This document shows, piece after piece, positions 55,396 through 64,000 of a DNA stretch of 64,000 bases. Under the pieces are notes generated by a model. It had not been told where the DNA came from and made no database searches. It saw only the letters and a list, made by a program, of their open reading frames with translations. The stretch lies in contig NZ_CP015596.1 of the NCBI RefSeq assembly GCF_001644575.1, positions 5,737,418-5,801,417 on the forward strand, given 5' to 3'. This DNA is from Mycobacterium adipatum (lineage in GTDB: Bacteria > Actinomycetota > Actinomycetes > Mycobacteriales > Mycobacteriaceae). Both the position numbers and the translations under genes were made by a program. The number at the start of each line of letters is the position of its first letter. Position 1 is the stretch's first letter.

Positions 55396-55438
55396 TTCCC
55401 AGGCTGAATACGCGGTTCGATTCCCGTCATCGGCTCCA
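55396..55438 (+). mobile_element. attR: copy of the tRNA-Gly 3' end
   Basis: 43 bp matching the anticodon-loop-to-CCA part of the tRNA-Gly gene, with one A-to-G change and one missing G. There is no tRNA 5' half, so it is not a functional tRNA. Confidence 0.87.
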
Positions 55439-55506
55439 GGTTTTCGCTGTCGACCACACCAGCTCCCCGACGCGCCGGCCGTGTCCCTCGGTCAGCACGC
55501 GCTCCC

Positions 55507-56460
55507 TCACCTGAGCTGGGGAAGCACGTCCTTCTCCCAGGCGGCGAAGAAGCCCTCCTTGTCCGGTCCGATCTGCTGGACGTAGACCTCGTCGATATCG
55601 GCGTCCAGATACGAACGCACCTGTGCGACATGCTTGTCCACGTCCGGCCCGCAGGTGATGCTCTCGGTCACCGATTCCCGTGGCACCAGCGACATCGCGT
55701 CCTCGAAATCCTGTGGCCGCGGCAGGGTCTGCGCGAGCTGGCCGGGCAACATGTCGTTGGCCCACAGCCGGTGCGCGGCGTCGATGCCGGCGTCGGTGTC
55801 ACGATCCCAACTCACCTTCATACCGCCCTGCACCGGCTTGTCGCCGCCGCCCGCGGCGCGGAAGGTCTTCACCAGGTCGGCGTCGGCCATCGTCAAGCAG
55901 TAGCCGTCGCCGATGCGGCCGGCGAGTTCTGCGGACTGGGGACCGAACCCGGACACGTAGATCGGCACGGGCTGCTCGGGCAGGGTATAGATCCGGGCCT
56001 CCTGCACCTCGTAATGCAGGCCGTGGTGGCTGATCACCTTCCCGGTGTGGAGCGCGCGGATGACCTCCACCGCCTCTTCGAGCATCTCCAGTCGCACCCC
56101 TGGCGACGGCCACGGGTCACAGAGAATGTGCTCGTTGAGCGCCTCCCCGCTGCCGACACCGAAGACGAAGCGCCCGTCGAGCTGAACGGCCGCGGTGGCG
56201 GATGCCTGCGCGAGGATCGCCGGATGCATCCGGATGGTCGGGCAGGTCACGGCGGTGGACACCGGCAGCGACGTCACCTCAGACAGCGCGCCGATGACAC
56301 CCCAGACGAACGCGCTCTCACCCTGCTCGTCGTTCCACGGGTGGAAATGGTCGGAGATCCACAGCCGGTCGAAGCCGGCGGCCTCGGCGCGACGCGCCTG
56401 ATCGACCAACTCTTTGGGGTTGTACTGCTCGGCCGACAGGAAGTATCCGATGCTCGTCAT
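55507..56460 (-). CDS. F420-dependent LLM oxidoreductase (FGD-like, TIGR03557 type)
   Basis: 317 residues. Luciferase-like barrel with the FGD pattern WISDHFHPWNDEQG, TCPTIRMHPAILAQA and GSGEALNEHI; the Glu in the last is a catalytic or binding residue in F420-dependent glucose-6-phosphate dehydrogenase. It may oxidise an alcohol or sugar with F420. It is the first core gene after the island. Confidence 0.88.
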   Translation of the reverse strand: MTSIGYFLSAEQYNPKELVDQARRAEAAGFDRLWISDHFHPWNDEQGESAFVWGVIGALSEVTSLPVSTAVTCPTIRMHPAILAQASATAAVQLDGRFVFGVGSGEALNEHILCDPWPSPGVRLEMLEEAVEVIRALHTGKVISHHGLHYEVQEARIYTLPEQPVPIYVSGFGPQSAELAGRIGDGYCLTMADADLVKTFRAAGGGDKPVQGGMKVSWDRDTDAGIDAAHRLWANDMLPGQLAQTLPRPQDFEDAMSLVPRESVTESITCGPDVDKHVAQVRSYLDADIDEVYVQQIGPDKEGFFAAWEKDVLPQLR

Positions 56461-56519
56461 GGCCCTCGGTTACCCGCTGCTTCGGCGATGAACCAGGCGT
56501 GGCACTCGTGACAACTGGT

Positions 56520-57767
56520 TCAGGCGGTCGACTGGTGCATTTTCAGGCCGTCGATCCGTGTGCGGAGCAGCTGCGCAAGAAGCCCGGTTTCCCTGTCACC
56601 GAACCCGATCTGCTCGCACCGCTCCGGCCAAGGCTCCGCAGCGTCGACAACGGCGTCGATCATCCTGACGACCGCGCGTTGCCGCAGCCCGAGACGTTCC
56701 CCCGCCTCGATGAAATTTGTCCGGCTCAGCTTATTGGCGCGGCCGTACAGATTGAGCGCCATCGGGTCTTTCCAGCCCACATAAGGCTGGGTGCACAGCA
56801 GGTCGTAGGCAGGAGTCGGTTGCCATATTCCGTTCGGATTGTAGATCGACAGGTTCTTGCCATGTAGATCGCCGTTGCCGATAAGCCACGAAAACACAAC
56901 GGTTTTGAGCAACTCGACAACCGCGGCAACCCTGGAACCTCCGCCTCGCGCACATGCCTCGGCGAGTCCGGTGATGGCGGTTTCGGTCTTGATGCGGTAT
57001 TTCGAGGCGGGATAGACATCAGCGACCTGGCACGCATCCTCCTGCGCAAGCCTGACGGAGCCTTCACGGTCGAAACGCGTTACCAGCAAGGCACTTCGTC
57101 CCTCGGCATCGTGCAGCACCGACGTCTTGGCAACCCTGAGACCGCACGCCGCGGCCATCGTCATGAAGAAATGCTCGTTCTCCACGAGCAGCGGATACTG
57201 CGCGGGACTGAGCTTCAGGATCGCCGGCCCCGACCTGGTCTGTGTAGGCGTTGACAACATGCCGGCGCTAACCTTGGGTTGAACCCCCGCCAAACCCACC
57301 GGGTCTGCCTCGACGGAGCCGGTCATCTTGGCAAAAACGGCGCGGAAGTCGGTGTCACGTTCGGGGTCGAACAGCGGTAGTGGCCGGATCGGATCCGCCC
57401 CGGCGGGGAACACCCGGACGTTGCCGATCGTGTCGGCTCCGATGGCAAGCAGCAAGGTGAGGTGGTCATCGGCAGAGGTTTTGGTCGACGACGTCACCAC
57501 GCCCAGCCGGACACCCTCGGGGAGGAGCCCGGCGAAGAACGCCGGCACCGACCCGCCCGTCGTGACCACTGGATAGTCGCCCGAACGCAACAGTGACCAC
57601 GAAACCGACCGGTCACGGACCCGACCTTCGAGATTGGCCCCTGCGTTGAGGTAGGCGAAACTGACGCCGTCACCACCTTGTCGCACCAAATGGGCAGCAA
57701 GGTCGTCGCCGATGTAGACGTCGGCCGTGTCGACCTCGCGCAGGTCGAGACGGTGCGGATCAGTCAT
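56520..57767 (-). CDS. hipA: HipA-like Ser/Thr kinase toxin
   Basis: 415 residues. Kinase motifs: GVQPKVS (near 160, phosphate loop), ALLVTRFDR, and the catalytic NGDLHGKN (near 299) with the metal-binding YDLLCT. HipA kinases inactivate targets such as glutamyl-tRNA synthetase and arrest growth. The ATG overlaps the hipB stop (ATGA), the usual antitoxin-first arrangement. Confidence 0.9.
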   Translation of the reverse strand: MTDPHRLDLREVDTADVYIGDDLAAHLVRQGGDGVSFAYLNAGANLEGRVRDRSVSWSLLRSGDYPVVTTGGSVPAFFAGLLPEGVRLGVVTSSTKTSADDHLTLLLAIGADTIGNVRVFPAGADPIRPLPLFDPERDTDFRAVFAKMTGSVEADPVGLAGVQPKVSAGMLSTPTQTRSGPAILKLSPAQYPLLVENEHFFMTMAAACGLRVAKTSVLHDAEGRSALLVTRFDREGSVRLAQEDACQVADVYPASKYRIKTETAITGLAEACARGGGSRVAAVVELLKTVVFSWLIGNGDLHGKNLSIYNPNGIWQPTPAYDLLCTQPYVGWKDPMALNLYGRANKLSRTNFIEAGERLGLRQRAVVRMIDAVVDAAEPWPERCEQIGFGDRETGLLAQLLRTRIDGLKMHQSTA

Positions 57768-58012
57768 TCCGCCATCGCGCTCACGTCGACGTGGAGCCCC
57801 AAAGCGTCAGCAATCTCGATGACAGACCCGAAGCTGATCGATCCGCTCCCCCGCTCAAGTGACTGAACACTGGAGCGGGACACCCCAGCCAAGTCAGCCA
57901 AAGTTTGTTGCGTGAGCCGCAGCGCGATCCGCCTCTCAGCGAACGCCACACCTATGCGTGCGATTTCAGGCATAGCACCATCGCGTTGCGATTTCCTACG
58001 CCTGGGACCCAT
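57764..58012 (-). CDS. hipB: HipB-like antitoxin
   Basis: 82 residues from the ATG at 58012, chosen because AAGGAG lies 7 bases upstream; an in-frame ATG at 57973 has no good ribosome site and sits in an operator-like repeat. Helix-turn-helix Xre domain: LTQQTLADLAGVSRSSVQSL, then GSGSISFGSVIEIADALGL. It binds HipA and represses the operon through the repeats upstream. Confidence 0.87.
   Translation of the reverse strand: MGPRRRKSQRDGAMPEIARIGVAFAERRIALRLTQQTLADLAGVSRSSVQSLERGSGSISFGSVIEIADALGLHVDVSAMAE
57952..57975. promoter_or_regulatory. HipB-type operator repeat A
   Basis: CTATGC-12 nt-GCATAG with CGATTTCA in the spacer. It overlaps codons near the start of hipB. Confidence 0.5.
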
Positions 58013-58022
58013 GACCGCGCTC

Positions 58023-58048
58023 CTTATGCCTCCGATTTCATGCGTAAG
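58023..58048. promoter_or_regulatory. HipB-type operator repeat B at the hipBA promoter
   Basis: CTTATGC-12 nt-GCGTAAG, also with CGATTTCA in the spacer, 72 bp from repeat A. A minus-strand -35 TTGACA lies at 58077-58082, so this repeat would cover the start of transcription. A third half-site CTTATGC is at 58084-58090. Confidence 0.6.
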
Positions 58049-58208
58049 ACCATCGTGCGGCACATCCCGGTACCGTGTCAAGGCTTATGCATGCAATTGG
58101 AAGCATTGAGCGCGGAGGGCCCTGAATCCGCTCTCCGCGTCCCGCTATGTTAGGTATTCCACGCTTAAGGACCACGAAGTCGGTCGTCCTCGCCGAGCCT
58201 GACATCGC

Positions 58209-59215
58209 TCAGCCGGCGGCCACCGCCTCCAGATTCCGCGGGTGATGACACGCCGCCAGATGCGCCCGCTCCCGTTCGATCATGTCCGGCTCCTCGGCCG
58301 AACAGACCTCGGTGGCCCACCGGCACCGGGTGTGGAACCGGCACCCCGACGGCGGATCGATCGGACTGGCACATCACCCTCCAGGATCAGCCGCTCCCGG
58401 GCCGCGTTGCGCCGCGGGTCGGGGATGGGGACCGCCGATAGCAGCGCGGTCGAGTATGGATGGAACGGCTTGTCGTACAGCTCGGTGGCCGAGGCGGTCT
58501 CGACGATCTTGCCCAGGTACATCACCGCCACCCGGTCCGAGACATGGCGCACCACACCGAGATCGTGCGCGACGAACAGATACGACAGCCCGAACTCGTC
58601 CTGCAGATCCTCGAGCAGGTTGATGATCTGCGCCTGCACCGAGACGTCCAGCGCCGATACCGGCTCGTCGGCGATGATCAGCTTGGGCCGCAACGCCAGC
58701 GCGCGGGCGATCCCGATGCGCTGGCGTTGCCCGCCGGAGAACTCGTGCGGGAAGCGGTTGTAGTGCTCGGCCTGCAGACCCACCCGGTCCAGCAGATCCT
58801 GCACCTGACGCTTCACCTCGGCGCCGCTGGCCAACCCGTGCAACTCGATCGGGTCGCCGATGATCTGCCCGATCCGCTTGCGCGGGTTGAGCGACGCATA
58901 CGGATCCTGGAACACCATCTGGATGTGGCGGCGGATCGGCCGCAGGTCCCGGCGGGACCGGCCCACCAACTCTTCGCCCTGGAAGCGCACCGACCCCGAG
59001 GTCGGTGCCATCAACTGCAAGATCAGCCGGCACAGCGTCGATTTCCCGCACCCGGACTCGCCGACCAGCCCCAGTGTCTCGCCCTCGCGCAAGGTCAGGC
59101 TGACACCGTCCACCGCGCGTACCCGCCCGACCTCGCGCTCGATGATCGCGCCCGCCTTGATCGGGAAGTGCTTGACCAGGTCGGTGACCTCGAGCAGGGG
59201 CTCGCCGGTGCTCAC
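58209..59215 (-). pseudogene. oppF: Oligopeptide ABC transporter ATPase OppF (one frameshift)
   Basis: About 335 residues across two frames. Walker A GESGCGKS, Q-loop, ABC signature FSGGQRQR and Walker B LIIADEPVSALD are intact. Near 58367 one base is missing and the usual OppF C-terminus (PPSGCRFHTRCR, then ACHHPRN) continues in the next frame to a stop at 58209. Uncorrected, the frame would run to 58280 with a foreign tail. Otherwise it is perfectly conserved. Confidence 0.85.
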
Positions 59216-60239
59216 AGGCTCACCACCTTGCGCAGCCCGATCCGGCCGTCCACCTCACGCAGCGTCGACTTCTGCGCCGGCTCCAGCCAACACCTGTCCA
59301 GATGGCCGGTCGCCGCCCGAGTCTCCAATGATGGTGCCTGCGAGCACTTCTCGAACGCATGCGGGCAGCGCGGCGCAAAACGGCACCCGGGCGGCAAGGA
59401 CAGCAGCGACGGCGGCGCTCCCCGATCTGCGGCAGCCGCGAGTGCTGCGGCGCGTCGAGCGGGGTCAGCGATCCGAACAGCCCCCAGGTGTAGGGATGTT
59501 GGGGGTCGTAGAAGATGTCGTCGACGCTGGCGTCCTCGACCACCTGCCCGGCGTACATGACCAGCACCCGGTCGGCCACCTCGGCGACCACGCCGAGGTC
59601 ATGGGTGATCAGCACCACCGCCAGTCCACGCTCGGCGTTCAAATCGGCCAGCAGCCGCAGGATCTGCGCCTGGATGGTCACATCGAGCGCCGTGGTGGGT
59701 TCGTCGGCGATCAGCACCTCGGGTTCCAGCGACAGCGCCATCGCGATCATCACCCGCTGCCGCATACCGCCGGAGAACTCGTGCGGGTAATCGCGCACCC
59801 GACGCTCGGGATTGGGAATGCCGACGGTGCGCAGCAATTCGATGGCACGGTTCACGCGCTTCGGCGCGGGAGACGTCGCGGTGGGCCCGGATCATCTCGG
59901 TGATCTGGTCCCCCACCCGGTAGACCGGATTCAGCGATGTCATCGGATCCTGGAACACCATCGCGATGTGCTCGCCACGGATGGACTGCAGTTCGCGGTC
60001 GTCGAGCGCGGTGAGATCCTTGCCGCCGAACCGTACGGCACCTCGATGGTCGCGTTCGGTGCGCGGGTCAGGCCGAGCACGGTCTGGGCGGTGACGCTCT
60101 TGCCCGACCCGGACTCGCCGACGATCGCGAGCACCTCACCGGCGGCCAGGCCGAACGAGACGCCGTCGACGGCGCTCACCACGCCGTCCTGGGTGGTGAA
60201 ACGGACTCGCAGATCCTCGACTTCGAGTAAGGGACTCAT
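59212..60239 (-). pseudogene. oppD: Oligopeptide ABC transporter ATPase OppD (three frameshifts)
   Basis: The protein is complete only when four frames are joined: Walker A GESGSGKS from the ATG at 60239, [11 protein letters not shown] and Q-loop, signature FSGGMRQR with Walker [13 protein letters not shown], then the [14 protein letters not shown] tail ending at 59212. Breaks are near 60041 (missing base), 59858 (missing CG pair or one extra base) and 59419 (missing base). The start overlaps the oppB stop (ATGA). Confidence 0.82.
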
Positions 60240-61194
60240 ACCGGTGCTGCCTCTCCGATCCGGATGCGCGGGTCCAGGAATGCGTACGCCACGTCGACAG
60301 GGTGTTGAACAGCACGATGAAGAATGCGCCGAACATGGTCACCCGATCAGCGGCGGCAGATCCAGCGTTCCGATCGCCTGTCCCGCATACAGGCCGACAC
60401 CGTTGAGGTTGAACACGGTCTCGGTGAGGATCGCCCCACCGCCGACGACCGCGCCGAAATCGAGGCCGAACAGCGTCACGACCGGGATCATGGAGTTGCG
60501 CAGCACGTGTTTGATGCGGACCTGTCGCTCGCTGATCCCCTTCGCGCGGGCAGTGCGCACATGGTCATCGTTCATCACGTCGAGCATGTTGGAGCGCAAC
60601 ACCCGGCTGTAGAAGCCGACATACAGCACCGCCAGCGTCAACCACGGCAGGATCAGGTGATACGCCCAGTCCAGCGGGTCCCTGGACAGTGGCACGTAAC
60701 CACTGGTGGGAAAGAGTTCGGCCTTGAAGCTCAAGTAGTACAACAGTATTGCCGCCAGCCAGAACACGGGTACGATATGCCGACCAGCGACAGGATGGTC
60801 AACGCCCGGTCGGTGAACTTGCCGGCAATGCACGGCGCTGAGATAGCCGAACCAGATGGCCAGCACCATCCAGAGCACCGCGGCGCCGATGCACAGCGAC
60901 AACGTGGCGGGCAGACCCTTCCAGATCTGTTCGACGACGTTCTGCGAGCTGGCATACGAGGTCAGCTGGCCGGTGAAGATCTGCTTCATCATCGTCAGGT
61001 ACTGCACATACAGCGGCTGGTCGAGTCCCAGATCCGCACTCACCCTGGCGATCAGCTCCGGTCGGCGTTCTTGCCCGCGATCCTGGCGCGGGGTCGGAGT
61101 TGGGAATCACGTTGAAGATCAGGAACACCAGCACCGAGATCGCGAACAGCACCGCGACCATCCCGCTGAGGCGTCGAATCACGAATCGCAACAC
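60236..61194 (-). pseudogene. oppB: Oligopeptide ABC permease OppB (about six frameshifts)
   Basis: BPD-type permease read from GTG at 61194 (VLRFVIRRLSGMVAVLFA). Family sequence is recognisable throughout, including the EAA-like loop RTARAKGISERQVRIKHVL, but it switches frame near 61087, 61059, 60833, 60768, 60341 and 60300. With corrections it would be about 320 residues, normal for OppB/DppB. Confidence 0.8.
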
Positions 61195-61195
61195 G

Positions 61196-62233
61196 TCAGT
61201 GCTCCAACCGGATCTTGGCCCGCGGATCCAGCGCGTCCCGCAGCCGTCACCGAACACGTTGAGCGACAACACGGTCAACACGATCATCAAACCGGGCACG
61301 ATCGTCAGGTGCGGCGCGGTGTAGATGGTCTGATAGCCGTCGGCGATCATGGTGCCCCAGGAGGCATTCGGCGCCCGCACGCCGGCGCCCAGGAACGACA
61401 GCGCGGACTCCAGCAGCATATTGTTGGCGATGTTCAAGGGTGAAGAACACGATGATGGTGGACACCACGTTCGGCAGCAGTTCGCTCACCATGATGCGCA
61501 CCGGCCCCTTTCCCTGGGCCACTGCCGCTTCCATGAACTCCTTCTCCCGCAGTGCGAGGATCTCACCGCGAATCGGCCGCGCCATGTAGGGCACGTACAC
61601 CAGACCGATGATCATGATCGGTATCCACAGCGAATCGCCGGCGATCTGCAGCGCACCGATCTTCAAGCCGCCCAGTGCGAGTGCGGTGCCCAGCGCGATA
61701 CCGAGCAGCAGCACCGGGAACGCCCAGACCACATCCATGATCCTCGACAGCGTCGCGTCGACCCAGCCGCGGTAGTAGCCGCACAGCAGCCCGACCAGGA
61801 CGGCCAGCACCGTGGTGATGGCCGCCGCCGCAACACCGATGTAGATGGACGTCCTACCGCCATACATCAGGCGCACCATCACATCTCGGCCGTTCTGGTC
61901 GGCGCCCAGCAGATAACGGCCGTGCAGGCCCGGCCCGATCGGAGTGCCATCCGGTGACACGACGTCGGTTTGCTGCCCGTCGATCAGCACCGTGTCGGTG
62001 ATGTGGTTCTCGTTGGGACCGGTGTGCGCCACCTGGTCGGCCCACAGCGGCGCCGCCAGGCAGAACAGCACGATCAGCAGGAACAGCGCCCCGAAAGCGA
62101 GGCTGATTCTGTTGCGCCGCAGCCGAAGCCACGCCAGATACCAGGGGCTTCGGCCTCGGATCCGCGCCGCGGGGACCCCCGCCGGTGGGACGGGGTCCCC
62201 GGGCGCTTCAACGGCGTCAGTGGGCGTAGCCAT
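61196..62233 (-). pseudogene. oppC: Oligopeptide ABC permease OppC (two frameshifts)
   Basis: Permease of about 345 residues from MATPTDAVEAPG. Five to six helices, EAA loop EKEFMEAAVAQGKGP. It breaks near 61440 (an extra T) and near 61246 (missing base), after which the normal C-terminus ending in KIRLEH is recovered. It follows oppA with the ATG three bases after the stop. Confidence 0.82.
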
Positions 62234-62235
62234 AC

Positions 62236-63892
62236 CTACTTCAGCGCCAGCGCCGACCAGTCCTGGTTGAACAGGAGATGATGGTAGGCCTTGTCGAAGT
62301 CGATCCGGTCGGAGACGAAGGTGGTGAACTGTTCGTTGCCGTACGGCGCCCACGCGGCCCGCTCCATATAGGCCTTGTCCAACGCGGCGTATTGAGCCTC
62401 GGTATCACCCTCGGTGAGCTGCTTGGTCAGCAGCTCGTCCATCTTGGCGTCCAGCTCCGGGTAGGACGCGCGGGAGAAGTTGTTGCCGTTGGTGGGCAGG
62501 ATCGCGTCGCTGTTGAGCAGCGGCCGGAAGAAGTCGTCCGGATGCGGGAAGTCCTGGAACCAGTTGCCGAACCCGGTATCCAGGTCCGGGGTCGACTGGT
62601 TGCCGATCGTGGTGAAGTACACGTCACCGGCGATCACCTTCAGCGTCGCGTTGAAGCCCAGCTGGTTGAGCACGTCGTGGTAGTACTCACCGATCCGCTT
62701 GCGGTCGGGCTCGTCGTTGGTCCACACCGTGATATCGCGGTCCGCCGGGTTCGCCTCGGCCAGCAGCGCTTTGGCCTTGTTCATATCCGGCCCCGGGTAA
62801 AGCTTGTATTCTTCGTAGCCCGGCATGCCCGGCGGCAGGATCTGCTGCGTCGGGTGCAGCCGCCCGCCGAACACCCGGTTGAGCGCTTCGGGGTCGATGG
62901 CGTAGTTGACGGCCTGACGCACCCGCACATCGTTGAACGGCGCGGTCTGGTTGTTCATCCAGAAGTAGTAGGTATTGATCGACTCCTCCATCCGGAACCG
63001 ATCGCCGAAGCGGGTTTTGACCTCCTGCAGGCGGTCCGCGTCCGGCGGGTCGACCATGAAGTCGATGGTGTTCTGCTCGACACCGGTGACCTGAGCGGAG
63101 TTGCTCTTGTTCTGGGTCACCACGATCTTGTCGACATTGGCATCGGCGACCTCGGTGGCCCCGGCATCGAGCACGCTCTGGAAGTTCGGGTTGCGCTCCA
63201 TCGTCATGCTCTGCGGGGCTTCCACGCTCGTGATCATGAACGGTCCGCTCGATGGGGGCGGATTGTTCGTCGCGTCATCGGCGAGCGGGTGCTCGCCGGC
63301 ACGGGCGCCGCGAACGGCAATCCCAGCACGTTCTCGAAGGTTCCGTTCGGGGCGTCCAGCGTGATGGTGATATCGCCGGTGGCATCGTCGGTGACGATCC
63401 CGGAGATGGTGTCGGCGGTGCCGTCGGCGTATGCGGGCGCACCGACGATGCCCGAGTAGAACACCGAACCACCGAGTCCGCCTTGAACAGCCGCTGAATG
63501 GCGTAGGTGAAGTCCGAGGCCTTGATCGGTGTGCCGTCGGAGAACTTCATGCCCGACCGCAGCTTCAACTTGTAGGTCTTGCCGTCGTCCGAGATCTCAG
63601 GCATCGCTTCGGCGAGACCCGGCACCACCGCGGTGCCCTCTTCTCCCCTGGCGTGTTTATAGGTCAGTAGCGGCGTGTAGACGTTGTAGAGCACCTCCCA
63701 CCCTTCGAGGGTGTAGGACAGCTGCGGGTCGATGTAATCCGGGAAGGATGTCATCGAGATGTTGATCTCACCCCCGCCACCGGAGGCGCCGGAGCCGTCG
63801 TCGCTGCCGCACGCGGCGACCCCGAAGACGGCGACGGCGGAGATACAGGACAGGACAGTTACCTTGCGCAGGGCTGTGCGCAGCTTGCTCAT
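62236..63892 (-). pseudogene. oppA: Oligopeptide-binding lipoprotein OppA (two frameshifts)
   Basis: Family 5 extracellular solute-binding protein: signal peptide and lipobox VAACGS, IDPQLSYTLEGW at the start of the mature domain, and a long intact C-terminal frame (62236-63237). Single missing bases near 63470 and 63287 split it into three frames, with AYADGTADTISGIVTDD and DITITLDAPNGTFENV in the middle one. It is the first gene of the operon. Confidence 0.83.
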
Positions 63893-64000
63893 CTGGCTCC
63901 CTCAGTTCGCGGCACGGGCGAGTCCCGTCCACGTTTACGCCTCAAAAGCGATCCGGGTAGCCATCTTGGACGGGAAATCTAAGAGATGGCATCCCGAATG
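63893..64000. other. Upstream region of oppA, cut by window
   Basis: 108 bases without a gene; no clear promoter or operator recognised before the window ends. Confidence 0.5.

Larger units (their letters stand above)
50342..55438. mobile_element. Genomic island integrated at tRNA-Gly
   Basis: About 5.1 kb between the tRNA gene and its imperfect 3' copy. It holds a HEPN-like gene, an IS1096-like element, an integrase fragment and a 421-residue protein. Parts have clearly lower GC and codon choice unlike the core genes (for example AAA, TTA and ATA-rich stretches in 50600-51100 and 53920-55100). No intact integrase remains, so it should be immobile. Confidence 0.82.
55184..55506. other. Gene-free right end of the island
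   Basis: No convincing gene. It contains the right TTGACCG pair (55253-55270), the attR copy (55396-55438) and 68 bases of core sequence before the end of the oxidoreductase gene. Confidence 0.7.

Noticed and set aside
55396..55438. Second tRNA-Gly gene
   Set aside because: Only the 3' half is present, with one base missing in the T stem; it is the attachment-site copy.
58209..63892. Programmed frameshifting in the opp genes
   Set aside because: About 14 sites without slippery sequences or downstream structures in common, in five neighbouring genes; programmed events would be single and conserved.

Overview
The window is chromosomal DNA from a high-GC actinobacterium, almost certainly a fast-growing Mycobacterium (Mycolicibacterium). 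The protein families and their linkage support this: clpB, a type II flavohemoglobin, hspR-dnaJ-grpE-dnaK, iniBAC, an Rv0339c-type regulator, etfD, rmlA, an Rv0312-type protein and dcd. In M. tuberculosis the same families fall between about Rv0312 and Rv0385. Here they share that neighbourhood but are interspersed with species-specific blocks. Promoters often have a TANNNT -10 box 6-8 bases before an ATG or GTG, the usual mycobacterial leaderless arrangement.

Layout. 1-9 kb: clpB (3' end cut by the window), a CYTH protein, small membrane proteins, a TetR/exporter-like pair with two matching operators, a flavohemoglobin-like oxidoreductase and a mutarotase-like protein. 9-13.4 kb: the heat-shock operon dnaK-grpE-dnaJ-hspR, with HspR boxes in front of both dnaK and clpB. 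13.4-18.5 kb: hydrolase, lipoprotein and membrane proteins of unknown role. 18.5-24.7 kb: a nitrile-utilisation locus. On the minus strand lie a cobalt-type nitrile hydratase (beta, alpha, activator), a DUF1097 membrane protein, a MarR regulator and an AmiC-like regulator. Divergently, on the plus strand, lie the cobalt transporter cbtB-cbtA and an acetamidase. Together they would import cobalt, hydrate nitriles to amides and hydrolyse the amides. 24.8-34.6 kb: small genes, then iniC, iniA, iniB, a second IniB-like protein and an Hsp70-like membrane protein, followed by the LuxR-type regulator iniR (to 37.0 kb). 37.2-50.2 kb: etfD, an aminotransferase, a YibE/F-like protein, rmlA, a P450/TetR pair, a proline-rich DUF7159-type protein, dcd and a secreted cupin.

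50.3-55.4 kb is an integrated island. It starts in a tRNA-Gly(CCC) gene and ends in an imperfect copy of that gene's 3' end. It holds a HEPN-motif protein cut short by an IS1096-like ISL3 element, an integrase remnant and a 421-residue protein with a C-terminal hydrophobic hairpin. Paired TTGACCG repeats with identical 11-bp spacing sit near both island ends. Beyond the island are an F420-dependent oxidoreductase and a hipBA toxin-antitoxin pair with repeated operators. Last comes an oligopeptide ABC transporter operon (oppA-C-B-D-F) with about 14 small indels and otherwise intact coding sequence, which looks more like sequence error than decay.
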